This document shows, piece by piece, positions 1 to 8,565 of a stretch of DNA of 42,299 nt. The stretch spans positions 1-42,299 of the forward strand of contig JAFZRT010000059.1 of assembly GCA_017619735.1 (NCBI GenBank). Direction: 5' to 3'. The first letter of the stretch is position 1. Each line of letters begins with the position of its first letter. The translations under genes were made by a program, and so were the position numbers. This DNA is from Clostridia bacterium. Its GTDB lineage: Bacteria; Bacillota; Clostridia; Christensenellales; CAG-138. The notes below the pieces were generated by a model, which searched no databases, was not told where the DNA came from, and worked only from the letters and a program-made list of their open reading frames with translations.

Positions 1-783
1 AGGCTCATGGACGCCTTCTGGCCCGGGCCGCTCACGCTGATATTCGTCAAGAGCGAGATAGTCCCGGAGGAGGTCACGGCGGGCCTCGACACCGTCGCCG
101 TCCGCATGCCGGAGCATAAGACCGCGCTCGCGCTGATACGCGCCGCGGGCGTGCCCATCGCAGCCCCCTCGGCGAACATATCCGGCCGCCCCAGCCCCAC
201 CACGGCGGAGCACGTGATGGCGGATATGGACGGGCGCATAGACGTTATACTCGACGGCGGCCCCTGCTCTGTCGGTGTGGAATCGACGGTGCTGACGCTC
301 GTCGGCAAGCCGCGCATACTGCGTCCCGGCGGGATAACCAAGGAGATGCTCGAGCAGATAATCGGCGAAGTCGAGGTCGATCCCTCGGTGCTGCGCCCGC
401 TGAGAGAGGGCGAGGTAGCCGCCTCCCCCGGCATGAAGCACCGCCACTACGCGCCCGACGCGGAGGTGGTCGTCGCAGTCGGCTCCGAGCGCCGCGTCGC
501 GTCCATAATCTGCCGCGAATACGAGATCGCGGAGGCCATGGGCAAGCGCTGCATCATTTTGGGCACGGAGCAAACTCGCACTTGTTATCACGGAATGAAA
601 TGTGATATAATAGGCAACAGGGAATTGCCGCAGACCCTCTGCGCAGAGCTGTTTTCGGCGCTGAGAAGGTACTCCGGCAAGGTCGACATGATATTTGCCG
701 AGGGCATACCCGAAAAGGATCAGGGCCTCGCCTACATGAACAGGTTGCTCCGCGCTTCGGGCTTCACGGTCCTCGATCACTGA
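1..783 (+). CDS. L-threonylcarbamoyladenylate synthase, Sua5 type (5' end missing)
   Basis: Makes threonylcarbamoyl-AMP from threonine, bicarbonate and ATP, the first step of the t6A modification of tRNAs that read ANN codons. The reading frame is open to the first base of the window, so the true start lies upstream; the first Met seen (base 7) is internal, within the conserved stretch LMDAFWPGPLT of the YrdC domain. Other family motifs are PSANISGRPSPT and the STV...RPGG segment. After the YrdC domain comes the linker SPGMKHRHYAP, and then about 100 residues forming the C-terminal Sua5 domain, so this is the long Sua5/TsaC2 form. It is followed closely by rpiB and upp, the order seen around ywlC–ywlF–upp in B. 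subtilis. Function is secure from the motifs. Confidence 0.93.
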   Translation, partial: RLMDAFWPGPLTLIFVKSEIVPEEVTAGLDTVAVRMPEHKTALALIRAAGVPIAAPSANISGRPSPTTAEHVMADMDGRIDVILDGGPCSVGVESTVLTLVGKPRILRPGGITKEMLEQIIGEVEVDPSVLRPLREGEVAASPGMKHRHYAPDAEVVVAVGSERRVASIICREYEIAEAMGKRCIILGTEQTRTCYHGMKCDIIGNRELPQTLCAELFSALRRYSGKVDMIFAEGIPEKDQGLAYMNRLLRASGFTVLDH

Positions 784-815
784 CGCCGGCTTCGCCGGGA
801 AAGGAAGGAGATCCA

Positions 816-1262
816 ATGAATATCGCCGTCTGTTCCGATCACGGAGGATTCGACCTCAAGATGAAGCTCATCCCGTTTATCGAGGCCATGGGCCACACCG
901 TGACCGATATGGGCTGTTATTCGGAGCTTTCCGTCGATTATCCCGATTACGCCTTCCCCATGGCGGAGGCGGTCGCCCGCGGCGGATTCGACCGCGGCGT
1001 CGCCATTTGCGGCACGGGCATCGGCGTATCCATCTGCTGCAACAAGGTCGCCGGCATCCGCTGCGCCCTCTGCGGGGACGTTCTCTCCGCCGAGCTCACG
1101 AGGCGGCACAACGATTCCAACGTGCTCGCCATGGGGGGCAGGATAATCGGAGTCGAGACCGCCAAGGCCATCACCAAAGCGTGGCTCGACACCGCTTTCG
1201 ACGGCGGCAGGCACGAGGGCAGGATCGCCAAAATATCCGAATACGAGCAAGATCGCGAATGA
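816..1262 (+). CDS. rpiB: Ribose-5-phosphate isomerase B
   Basis: Interconverts ribose 5-phosphate and ribulose 5-phosphate in the pentose phosphate pathway (RpiB/LacAB family, cytosolic). The 148-residue length is typical. Family marks are the N-terminal SDHGG phosphate-binding motif (residues 7–11), CGTGIG with the likely catalytic Cys65, and RRHNDSNVLAMGGR (residues 95–108). The start is supported by AAGGAAGGAG ending about 7 nt upstream. It lies 32 nt after sua5, probably in the same transcript. An allose- or galactose-isomerase role is possible within the family, but the sua5–upp context favours the housekeeping enzyme. Confidence 0.93.
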   Translation: MNIAVCSDHGGFDLKMKLIPFIEAMGHTVTDMGCYSELSVDYPDYAFPMAEAVARGGFDRGVAICGTGIGVSICCNKVAGIRCALCGDVLSAELTRRHNDSNVLAMGGRIIGVETAKAITKAWLDTAFDGGRHEGRIAKISEYEQDRE

Positions 1263-1310
1263 AGGCAGCGCCCCGGGGCATTGCCCTTCATTTTAATAAA
1301 GCAATATAAT
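1259..1310 (+). promoter_or_regulatory. rpiB terminator overlapping the upp promoter
   Basis: Bases 1259–1295 can fold as ATGAAGG...CCTTCAT with an inner GCCCCGGGGC palindrome followed by TTTTA, a plausible terminator for rpiB. Overlapping it is TTGCCC (1281–1286), an 18-bp gap and TATAAT (1305–1310), placing a start just before the GGAGG of upp. Read from the sequence only; the hairpin is imperfect. Confidence 0.5.
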
Positions 1311-1328
1311 CAACCGGAGGAAATAAAT

Positions 1329-1967
1329 ATGAGCGAACTCAAGAACGTCACCGTTATCGATCATCCCCTCGTACAGCACAAGCTCGCGCTGCTGAGGGAC
1401 AAGAACACCGGCACCAAGGATTTCCGCACCCTCCTTTCGGAGCTTTCGACCCTCATGGCGTATGAGGTAACGCGCGATCTGCCCCTCGACGAGGTCGATA
1501 TCGAGACCCCCGTCGCTCCCACCAAGGCGCATATGCTCATCAGCTGCAAGGTCGGCGTTGTCCCCATACTGCGCGCGGGCCTCGGCATGACGGACGGGAT
1601 AATGTCGCTCATCCCCACGGCCAAGATGGGTCATATCGGCCTCTTCCGCGATCCGGAGACCCTGAAACCCGTCACCTATTACTGCAAGCTCCCCGCCGAC
1701 GTTGAGGACCGCGACGTGATAGTCGTCGACCCGATGCTCGCTACCGGCGGCTCCGCCTGCGAGGGCATCAGGAAGGTCAAGGAGGCCGGCTGCAAGTCCG
1801 TCCGCCTCATGTGCCTGGTATCCGTACCGGAGGGCATAAGGGCCGTCAACGAGATGCATCCCGACGTCAAGATATTCACCGCCGCGATAGACGATCACCT
1901 CAACGATCACGGCTATATCGTACCCGGCCTCGGCGACGCGGGCGACCGTATTTTTGGCACGATGTAA
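1329..1967 (+). CDS. upp: Uracil phosphoribosyltransferase
   Basis: Salvages uracil by transfer of PRPP to give UMP. 212 residues, the usual length. The PRPP-binding motif [12 protein letters not shown] is at residues 132–143, the uracil-binding C-terminal segment is [13 protein letters not shown], and [12 protein letters not shown] is at residues 76–87. The ATG at 1329 is chosen over the in-frame upstream ATG at 1281 because GGAGG (1316–1320) sits 8 nt before it, the family starts here, and the upstream candidate lies inside the promoter/terminator. A strong terminator follows at 2039. Confidence 0.96.
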   Translation: MSELKNVTVIDHPLVQHKLALLRDKNTGTKDFRTLLSELSTLMAYEVTRDLPLDEVDIETPVAPTKAHMLISCKVGVVPILRAGLGMTDGIMSLIPTAKMGHIGLFRDPETLKPVTYYCKLPADVEDRDVIVVDPMLATGGSACEGIRKVKEAGCKSVRLMCLVSVPEGIRAVNEMHPDVKIFTAAIDDHLNDHGYIVPGLGDAGDRIFGTM

Positions 1968-2038
1968 TGAGAGTATGATCGGCGGAGCCCGCATCCCCCT
2001 TTGCGGAGCCGGGCGGATCTTTCACAGAACAATAATTC

Positions 2039-2072
2039 CCCGGGGATATCGCCTGTATCCCCGGGCCTTTTT
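2039..2072 (+). terminator. Intrinsic terminator after upp
   Basis: Perfect 10-bp stem (2039–2048 with 2056–2065, CCCGGGGATA arm) and 7-nt loop, followed by CCTTTTT. Confidence 0.9.
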
Positions 2073-2181
2073 ATGCTTGGGTCAGCGCAGACGGAAAGCC
2101 CGCCTCAGCTTTTCCGCTTCCATTTTTCGCGGCTTTAGTGTATAATGCCATCATCCACAATGTGAATGGGGATCTCGGTAA

Positions 2182-3663
2182 ATGAAAAAGACCTGGATAA
2201 AGATACTTGCAGCAGCGGCTGTGCTGGCGATCGCCGCCGCGGCCGTCGCGATAGCGCTCGATATTAGGGCCAACCGCAGGGGCGGCGCCGTGCCTGTCGA
2301 AAACAGCATGCTCTATTACTTCTCGGATACCGAGGGAGCGACCCGCTTCCTCGTCGATTCCGATCTCCTTGACGACAGGATCGGCGGCTTCGTCGACTCC
2401 TTCATGACCTGCGATGGGACGGTCGGCCTGGCAAGGGCCGGCACCGGCCTCTACCGCGTCGACGCGGACGGCGTCACGCTCCTCTATCCCGCGGGCGTCG
2501 AAAGGGCGGCCCTCTCGCTCGACTGTGAGACAGCGGTCTTCACCACCGCGACGGAGCTGCACGTCGTCGTGAACGGAGGCGAGATCGAGCACGTGAAGCC
2601 CGAATCCGCGGTGTCCATCCCCGCCATCGCCGTTTCTCCCGACGGCAGGACCGTCGGCTATACCGTCAAGACCTCGGACGGGGCATACACCGCCTACGCA
2701 TATCGCAACGGGGAGAGCAGCAAGCTCGCCGACGGCGCGTACGTCATCGCGATAGGCGACGGCGCGGGCGTCTGCTGGTGGATCGATCCCGCCGATTCCT
2801 CGCTCTGGTACATGGCGGGCGGAAAGGCGAAAAAGGTCGCCGATAACGTCTCCTCGCAGACGGAGTTCAACAGGACCCTGACCGAGGTGATGTTCGATAT
2901 CGACGGCGTTACCTATTACAGCGTCAAGGGCTCGAAGCCCAAAGCCCTTGTCGGCGGCGCGTCCGTGTTCTCCACACAGACCGACCGCGCGTCCAAGCAG
3001 GGCGGCGACGGCTGCATGTCCTCCGTCAAGGACTGCGATACCATATTCGGCAGCGTGTTCTACGGCTGCAGGAGCTCCTCCTCGAGCGACAACACCCGCA
3101 CCGTGTACGACCTCTGGTACGTGGACGGGCACAGGCACGCGACCGCGCTTGCAAAGGGCGCGTATCAGTTCTATATCAACGAGGCGCGGACGAAGCTCTC
3201 CGTGCTCATCGACTCCGCCGTTTGGTCCATGGATATCGACGATCCCAGGACCGCGGAAAAGATCTGCGCCAACGTCTACGGCTACAACGCGTCGAAGGAC
3301 GGGCGGATATTCTACTGCATCGGCTACGACCGCGGCCTCTATTACGTTGAGGACGGCGCGAACCCGATAAAGATCGCGGAGGGCGCGGTGTATTCCGCCA
3401 TGACGGCGGACGGCAAATGCCTCTTCCTTTCGAATTACGATTCGACCGGCATACTCTGCCTGGCGGACGGGCGCAAGCCGCTCGTGACCGTGACCGACAA
3501 CGCCGCGCATTTCGAGGTGTTCCCGAAGGTCTGCTGCTACTATACCGGCGTGTATGAGGACGAGTACGGCAACAAGGCGTACGACGTCTACACGTCGAAG
3601 GACGGCGCGGAGTTCACGCTCGCGCTGTCGGCGGCGCGCCTCGGATCGAACGGAGAAGAATGA
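2182..3663 (+). CDS. Membrane-anchored beta-propeller-like protein, unknown function
   Basis: Not assigned to a named family. The 493 residues begin MKKTWIK and one hydrophobic helix (about residues 8–26, Ala/Val/Ile rich) without a lipobox cysteine, so it is probably a signal anchor with the rest outside the cell. The body repeats short blocks of the kind seen in TolB/DPP-IV-like propellers, such as IAVSPDGRTVGYT, LSLDCETAVFTT and GRIFYCIGYDRGLYYVEDG, typically one per 45–60 residues. The next gene overlaps its stop and is a diverged paralogue, so the two are probably made together and may pair. A TATAAT at 2141–2146 gives a possible start; its −35 box is poor. The ribosome site (GGGGATCTCGG) is weak. 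Confidence 0.7.
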   Translation: MKKTWIKILAAAAVLAIAAAAVAIALDIRANRRGGAVPVENSMLYYFSDTEGATRFLVDSDLLDDRIGGFVDSFMTCDGTVGLARAGTGLYRVDADGVTLLYPAGVERAALSLDCETAVFTTATELHVVVNGGEIEHVKPESAVSIPAIAVSPDGRTVGYTVKTSDGAYTAYAYRNGESSKLADGAYVIAIGDGAGVCWWIDPADSSLWYMAGGKAKKVADNVSSQTEFNRTLTEVMFDIDGVTYYSVKGSKPKALVGGASVFSTQTDRASKQGGDGCMSSVKDCDTIFGSVFYGCRSSSSSDNTRTVYDLWYVDGHRHATALAKGAYQFYINEARTKLSVLIDSAVWSMDIDDPRTAEKICANVYGYNASKDGRIFYCIGYDRGLYYVEDGANPIKIAEGAVYSAMTADGKCLFLSNYDSTGILCLADGRKPLVTVTDNAAHFEVFPKVCCYYTGVYEDEYGNKAYDVYTSKDGAEFTLALSAARLGSNGEE

Positions 3664-5108
3664 TGAAAAAAGCACTTATCAGGATAACGGCGCTCCTCGC
3701 CGCGCTAATACTGCTTTCGGGGCTGACCGCCTGCGGAAGGAAGCCCGAAACGGGCGACAAGCTCAAGAGCAACGTCGCGCGCGCCTATTCCCGCGGGGAC
3801 AGATGCTCCCGCTTCTTCAGGGACGCCGCGCCGATAGCGGGCGAGGTCAGCGGCAAGGCGTATCTCGACGCCGCCGCGAACGGCTCCGCCGCGCTCGCAT
3901 GGGTCGATTCGCTCGTCTATTTCGTATCCGAAAAGGGCGTGGAGCCCCTTGGCTCCGGTATCTCCGCCGCGGAGATCTCCTTTGACGGCAATACCGCGTA
4001 CTACCTGCTCGACGGCGTTTTCATGCGGTATTCCGCCGACACGGGCGAAAAGACCGGGCTCGTCACGGGCGTCGATTCCGTCGTGCAGATCGCGATTTCG
4101 CCCGGGGCCGAATGCGCGGTGCTCACCGCCGAGTTCACGGAGGGCGGACAGAGGTCCATGCTCATAAAGGGCGGCGAGGTCAGCCCCGTGCTCACGGACG
4201 GGCGCGACACGGTGCTCGCCGTGTCGGACGGCGCGGATATCGTCTATTACTTCGACGCCTCCTCGCGCGAGTTCCGCGTTGAAAAGGACGGCGAAAGCAT
4301 ACTCATTTCGAGGGAATGTGGCGCGGCATCCAGCTTCAATTTCACGAACGATCTGAGCGAGGTCAGCTTCCTGACCGACTCCCGCAAGACCGAGATATAC
4401 CGCCTCTCCGACGGGCTCTCCGTCTCGCTCGGCACGGGCTTCGGCTACACGCTGAAGACCGACGTGTACAGCATGAACACCGTGACGTGGCCCGTCTACA
4501 TAAACGGCGTCGGCTCGTTCCTGAACGGTCTCTGGGCAAGGCGCGACAGGACGGAAGCCGGCGAATACCTGTTCAGCATCGCGTACGTCGATAAGAACGG
4601 CGCGGACTGGATAGTGCTCGGCGCTGCCGACGGCTTCAAGGTCTCGGACGATGCGAAGCGCATAATCTGGATGGAGTACGATCAGCTCAAGCTCACCGAG
4701 GTCTCCGGCAAAACGACCCTCCTCGCGAGGGACGTCTCCGCGTTCACCTGCGGCGGCGACTGCGGGAAGGCGTACTATATCTCCAACGCCGGCTCGCTGT
4801 TCGAGGTCGGGAAGGGCGGCAAGCCCAAAAAGCTCGATTCCGCCGTCTCGTTTGCGGAGGCGGTCGGAGGCGGCTGCGCGTACATTAAAAACATGACCGC
4901 GGGCGACGACGGTTCCGGCACGCTCGTGTTCTTCAAGGACGGCAAAGCGAGGGAGATCATGGCCGGCGCGTCGTATTTCGAGGCGCGCAGCGGCCAACTC
5001 ATGCTGTTCGCCTCTCCGGAAAAGACCGAGTACGGCGTGCTCTACACGCTGTATCTCACCGCCGACGGCGTGAACTGGACGGAGGCCGCCCGAAGCGTGG
5101 ATCCGTAA
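3660..5108 (+). CDS. Lipoprotein with beta-propeller-like repeats, paralogue of the preceding gene
   Basis: 482 residues with a type II signal peptide: MMKKALIRI, hydrophobic core, then LTAC with the lipid-bearing Cys at about residue 25. The mature part repeats propeller-like blocks (AEISFDGNTAYYLLDGV, QIAISPGAECAVLTA, KAYYISNAGSLFEVG) in the same register as the upstream protein, and the lengths match within a few residues. No enzyme motif is visible. The start overlaps the previous stop (ATGATGA; ATG at 3660 or 3663), which indicates translational coupling. Likely a surface or cell-wall-facing pair; binding or sensing would be a guess. It ends in a strong hairpin terminator. Confidence 0.75.
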   Translation: MMKKALIRITALLAALILLSGLTACGRKPETGDKLKSNVARAYSRGDRCSRFFRDAAPIAGEVSGKAYLDAAANGSAALAWVDSLVYFVSEKGVEPLGSGISAAEISFDGNTAYYLLDGVFMRYSADTGEKTGLVTGVDSVVQIAISPGAECAVLTAEFTEGGQRSMLIKGGEVSPVLTDGRDTVLAVSDGADIVYYFDASSREFRVEKDGESILISRECGAASSFNFTNDLSEVSFLTDSRKTEIYRLSDGLSVSLGTGFGYTLKTDVYSMNTVTWPVYINGVGSFLNGLWARRDRTEAGEYLFSIAYVDKNGADWIVLGAADGFKVSDDAKRIIWMEYDQLKLTEVSGKTTLLARDVSAFTCGGDCGKAYYISNAGSLFEVGKGGKPKKLDSAVSFAEAVGGGCAYIKNMTAGDDGSGTLVFFKDGKAREIMAGASYFEARSGQLMLFASPEKTEYGVLYTLYLTADGVNWTEAARSVDP

Positions 5109-5120
5109 ACAAGGTATAAT

Positions 5121-5149
5121 AAAGGAGCGTGCGGCGCACGCTCCTTTTA
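5121..5149. terminator. Bidirectional terminator
   Basis: 12-bp perfect stem (5121–5132 with 5136–5147, core GGAGCGTGC) with a 3-nt loop, T-rich on both sides. It serves the propeller pair and the opposing EamA remnant. Confidence 0.9.
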
Positions 5150-5161
5150 TGACGCCTTGAT

Positions 5162-6093
5162 TCAGCCCTCTTTCTCTTCCGCCCGGCTCGGTATCTGCGC
5201 TATCAGCACCGCCGCGAACAGCAGCACGCAGCCGACGTACTCGCGCGCGGTCATGCGCTGATGGAGTATTATCGCGCTGGCGACGGCGGAGAACACCGCC
5301 TCCATGCTGAATATGATGGTGATCACCGCGGGGCTGCCTCCGCGCTGGGCGACTATCTGCAGAAGGTACGCTATTCCGCTCGAGAATACGGCGACGTAGA
5401 GCAGCGGCAGAGCGCAGGAGAGTATTGCGCCGATCTCAGCTTTTCGAAGAGGAACATGCCCACGGCGGATATCACCCCCGCGACGATGAACTGCCCGCAG
5501 CAGAGGTCGACGCTGTCGAGGCCGGGGGAGAAGCGGTCGATGAGGAGTATCTGCGCGGTGAACGCCACGGCGCAGAACAGCGTCAGAAGATCACCGAAGG
5601 CCAGCGTGAAGCTGCCGCTCACGCAGAGCAGATAGAGCCCCGCCACGGCAAGGGCCACGCCGAGCCAGAATATCGCCGGCACGCGCTTTTTGAGAAAGAG
5701 CCCGCATATCGGCACGAGCACCACGTAGAGCGCGGTTATGAAGCCCGCTTTGCCGGAATCGGTGCCGAACTGGAGCCCCGCCTGCTGCAGAACGGACGCC
5801 AGCGCGAGCACGGAGCCGCAGAGCAGGGAGGCGACGATGAGCCGCCTGCGGTAGGCGCGCTTCTCCTCGGGGGTCTTCTCCTGCGGAAGGCCGAGCCTGT
5901 TCGCCTTCGATCTGCGCACGGCCCGGAGCACGGCGCCCGTGATCAGCAGGAAAACGACCGCGACAAAGAACCTCAGCGCGTTGAATGTCATCGCGCCGAT
6001 GCTGTCGGAGCAGACGTCCTGCGCCACGAATGCTGTGCCCCATATGAGCGCCGCGAGCAGCGCGAGAAGGCTTGACTTGAGTTTTTTGTTCAT
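5162..6093 (-). pseudogene. EamA/DMT-family transporter, interrupted by a frameshift
   Basis: A drug/metabolite transporter of the 10-TM EamA type. Frame 1 runs from ATG 6093 (MNKKLKSS, then LIWGTAFVAQD) through about 219 residues to FEKL. It then leaves homology and stops at 5371. Shifting by one base at about 5438–5440 restores a second frame, starting EIGAILSCALPLLYVAVFSS and running about 91 residues to a TGA at 5162–5164. That stretch contains the canonical last EamA motif (GGSPAVITIIFSMEAVFSA). Joined, the protein is about 310 residues, the family norm. Either the gene is recently inactivated, or the base is a sequencing or assembly error, or there is programmed frameshifting (less likely; only a short AAAAG run is nearby). 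The promoter is intact. Confidence 0.88.
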
Positions 6094-6100
6094 ACTGGGG

Positions 6101-6129
6101 ATTATACTATAAAGCCGCGCCGTTCGCAA
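6101..6129 (-). promoter_or_regulatory. Promoter of the EamA gene, probably leaderless
   Basis: Minus-strand TTGCGA (6124–6129), 17-bp gap, TATAAT (6101–6106). Only 7 nt (CCCCAGT) separate the −10 box from the ATG at 6093, with no Shine–Dalgarno site, so transcription should start at or next to the ATG. Confidence 0.7.
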
Positions 6130-6168
6130 GGCGTGTTGGCGCTCCGCCCGATTTTACACCCTTTTTAC

Positions 6169-6197
6169 TTGCATTCGGAGGGCGTAACTGCTATAAT
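6169..6197 (+). promoter_or_regulatory. Promoter of the V-ATPase operon
   Basis: TTGCAT (6169–6174), 17-bp gap, TATAAT (6192–6197). It faces away from the EamA promoter and gives a leader of about 55 nt before the first gene. Confidence 0.75.
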
Positions 6198-6259
6198 GAT
6201 ATACAGCGTGATATGTTTATTTTGACACGGAAGATCAATCGAAGGGAAGATCGCCTTTT

Positions 6260-6574
6260 ATGCCCACTATAATCGAAAGAATCGCCGCCGCCGAGGCGGA
6301 CGCCGAAGCCCTGAAGCACAACGCGCAGGAAACGGCGAGGATGATGACCGCCGCTGCGGAGGACGATGCGGCGGCCTCTTTGAGGATCGCCCGCGAGGAG
6401 GCGAAGGCCGGGCTCGCGCTGGCCGCCTCCATGGCCGAAAAGGAAGCCGAGGCGGAGGAAAAGGCCCTCTTTGCGAAGGCCGGTGCGGAGGCGGAAAAGC
6501 TCGTCGGCGAGGCGAGGCAGAACCTGCCGCAGGCCGCGGGACTGATACTCGAACATATCCTCAGCAATATCTGA
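6260..6574 (+). CDS. V-type ATPase peripheral-stalk subunit (G/H type; NtpF position)
   Basis: First gene of the nine-gene V-ATPase operon, 104 residues. It is almost wholly alpha-helical and charged, rich in Ala, Glu and Lys (for example AEADAEALKHNAQETAR and MAEKEAEAEEKALFAK). This is the coiled-coil pattern of the archaeal/bacterial subunit H (also called G), which pairs with subunit E to form the stator linking the catalytic head to subunit I. No catalytic motif is expected. The assignment rests on composition, length and the first position in an operon with the E. hirae ntpFIKECGABD order. The start has GAAGGGAAG upstream, somewhat distant. Ends 16 nt before subunit I. Confidence 0.85.
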   Translation: MPTIIERIAAAEADAEALKHNAQETARMMTAAAEDDAAASLRIAREEAKAGLALAASMAEKEAEAEEKALFAKAGAEAEKLVGEARQNLPQAAGLILEHILSNI

Positions 6575-6590
6575 TCCGGAGAATCGAACC

Positions 6591-8546
6591 ATGATCGTAC
6601 CTATGAAGCACATATCGCTGTTCGCCCTCAAAGCCGACGAGCGGCGCATAATGAAGACGCTTCAAAAGAACGGTGTCATACAGATAGAAAAAGCGGAAGA
6701 GGACGAAAGCGCCTCCTCCGTTGACGCGCTCGCCAATGCCGCGGGTCTTTTCAGGGCCGGCAGCGAGGCGGAGCTTACCGAAAAACAGAACAACGTGCTT
6801 CGCATCAAGGCGGCAATAGGCCGTCTTGGCTCGTATATGCCCAAGCCGGGCATGCTCGAAGCCCCGCCCGAGCACGGCGAGGACGAGCTGATCGCCGCCG
6901 TTCCCGGCGCGCTCGCCGTTACGGAGGAGCTCGACGGGCTGCTCAAGCAGATCGCCCGCGCAAAGTCCGAAAAGGAAAAGAAGCTGCAGACGATAAAGAG
7001 CCTGACGCCGCTCGTTTCCGTCGACATCCCGCTCGATTCCATAAGATCCACAAGGACGGCGGATTTCACGCTCGGCACCGTCAAGGCGGAAAAGCTCGAT
7101 CAGCTCCGCGAAGCGGGCGTGATGTTCGACGCTTTCGGCACGGAGGGCAAGGTCCCCGTGCTCGCCGCAGTACCGAAGGCGGATCCCGACGAGACGCTCG
7201 CCTGCCTCCGCGCAGCCGGCTTCAGCGAGGCGGCCATCCCCGCCTGCGGCGGCGTGCCTGCGGATACCATAACGGAGCTCAGGAGCGAGATCGCCTCGCT
7301 CGAGCTCGAATATTCCGAACTCAATCAAAAGGTCGCCGCCCTCGGCGAACACGCGGCGGAGCTCAAGATGGGCCTTGACGGCGCCATGATAGAGGAGAGC
7401 CGCGCAAAGGCCCGCTGCGAGCTGCTCGCAACGCGGGAGACCTTCATGCTGGAGGGCTGGGTCCGCTCCGACGAGGCGGAAAAGCTCGACGGCCTCATCG
7501 CCGCCGACGCGCAGGCGTATTATCTCGAAATGCGCGACCCCTTCGACGAGGAGCAGCCCCCGACCTACTGCAAGAACAACAAGTTCTTCGCGCCCTTCGA
7601 ATTCGTTACCAACATGTATTCGCCCCCCGATCCGCGCGGCTTCGATCCCACGGCGGTAATGGCGCCGTTCTATCTGCTCTTCTTCGGCCTCATGATGGGC
7701 GACACCGGCTACGGCCTCATAATCACCCTCGGCGCGCTCCTCATGCTCAAGCTCAAAAAGCCAAAGGGCGGCACGGAGCAGGTCTGCCGCATACTCGTCT
7801 GGGGCGGCGTCTCGACCATGATCTGCGGTCTCCTGACCGGCACCTTCTTCGGCATGAACTGGAGCGACCTCTTCGGCGAGGGCTTCCCGTTCCCCCTGCT
7901 CGATCCCATGAAGGATCAGATGACCGCGATGATACTCTACTGCGGCCTCGGCTTCTTCCAGATAGTCGCGGGCATGGTGGTATCGATCGTTATCCACGTG
8001 ACGCGCGGCGACTGGCAGACCGCCCTGTTCGACGTCGGCTCGTGGCTCATGATATTCGCGGGCGCGGCCGCCGCACTGCTCGTTAAGGGCCCCGTCAAAT
8101 ACGCGGGCTACGTGCTTGCGGGGCTGGGCCTCCTCCTGATAATCGTCTTCGGCGGCAGGAACAAAAAGGGCTTCGGCCGCGTCACCGGCGGCATTGGCAA
8201 GCTCTACGATATCACCGGCTTCTTCAGCGATGTGCTGAGCTATGCGCGCGTATTCGCGCTCGGCCTCGCGACAGGCGTCATGGGCGGCGTGTTCAACATG
8301 ATAAGCTCCATGGTGCACGGCGCGCTGAAGGGCATACCCGTTGTCGGCCCCGTCGTCAGCTTCGTCGTGACGGCGGTGCTGCTGGCGCTTCTGCACATGT
8401 TCTGCATAGCCATAAACGCTCTGGGCTCGTTCATCCACTGCGCAAGGCTGCAGTTCATCGAGTATTACAACCGTTTCTACACTCCGGGCGGGAAGCTTTT
8501 CAAGCCCCTTGCATCGGACACCAAATACAATAAAGTAATCAAATGA
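6591..8546 (+). CDS. V-type ATPase subunit I (membrane stator)
   Basis: Equivalent of eukaryotic subunit a. The N-terminal half (about residues 1–330) is cytosolic and coiled; the C-terminal half holds about seven membrane helices and forms the ion half-channels against the K ring. 651 residues, the usual size. Family marks are MKHISLFALK at the N-terminus, PPTYCKNNKF at the hinge, FFGLMMGDTGYGL opening the membrane domain, and LSYARVFALGLATG carrying the essential Arg553. The C-terminus has ARLQFIEYYNRFY. An ATG with GGAG about 8 nt upstream supports the start. 19 nt before subunit K. Confidence 0.95.
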   Translation: MIVPMKHISLFALKADERRIMKTLQKNGVIQIEKAEEDESASSVDALANAAGLFRAGSEAELTEKQNNVLRIKAAIGRLGSYMPKPGMLEAPPEHGEDELIAAVPGALAVTEELDGLLKQIARAKSEKEKKLQTIKSLTPLVSVDIPLDSIRSTRTADFTLGTVKAEKLDQLREAGVMFDAFGTEGKVPVLAAVPKADPDETLACLRAAGFSEAAIPACGGVPADTITELRSEIASLELEYSELNQKVAALGEHAAELKMGLDGAMIEESRAKARCELLATRETFMLEGWVRSDEAEKLDGLIAADAQAYYLEMRDPFDEEQPPTYCKNNKFFAPFEFVTNMYSPPDPRGFDPTAVMAPFYLLFFGLMMGDTGYGLIITLGALLMLKLKKPKGGTEQVCRILVWGGVSTMICGLLTGTFFGMNWSDLFGEGFPFPLLDPMKDQMTAMILYCGLGFFQIVAGMVVSIVIHVTRGDWQTALFDVGSWLMIFAGAAAALLVKGPVKYAGYVLAGLGLLLIIVFGGRNKKGFGRVTGGIGKLYDITGFFSDVLSYARVFALGLATGVMGGVFNMISSMVHGALKGIPVVGPVVSFVVTAVLLALLHMFCIAINALGSFIHCARLQFIEYYNRFYTPGGKLFKPLASDTKYNKVIK

Positions 8547-8565
8547 TCCAGGAGGTTATTTCAAA

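Noticed and set aside
2071..3675. Long open frame antisense to the first propeller gene
   Set aside because: High-GC third-position shadow; Arg/His/Gly-rich translation with no domain or start site, opposite a better gene.
6093..6129. TTG start at 6129 for the EamA gene
   Set aside because: The TTG is the −35 hexamer itself; the 12 extra codons span the promoter.
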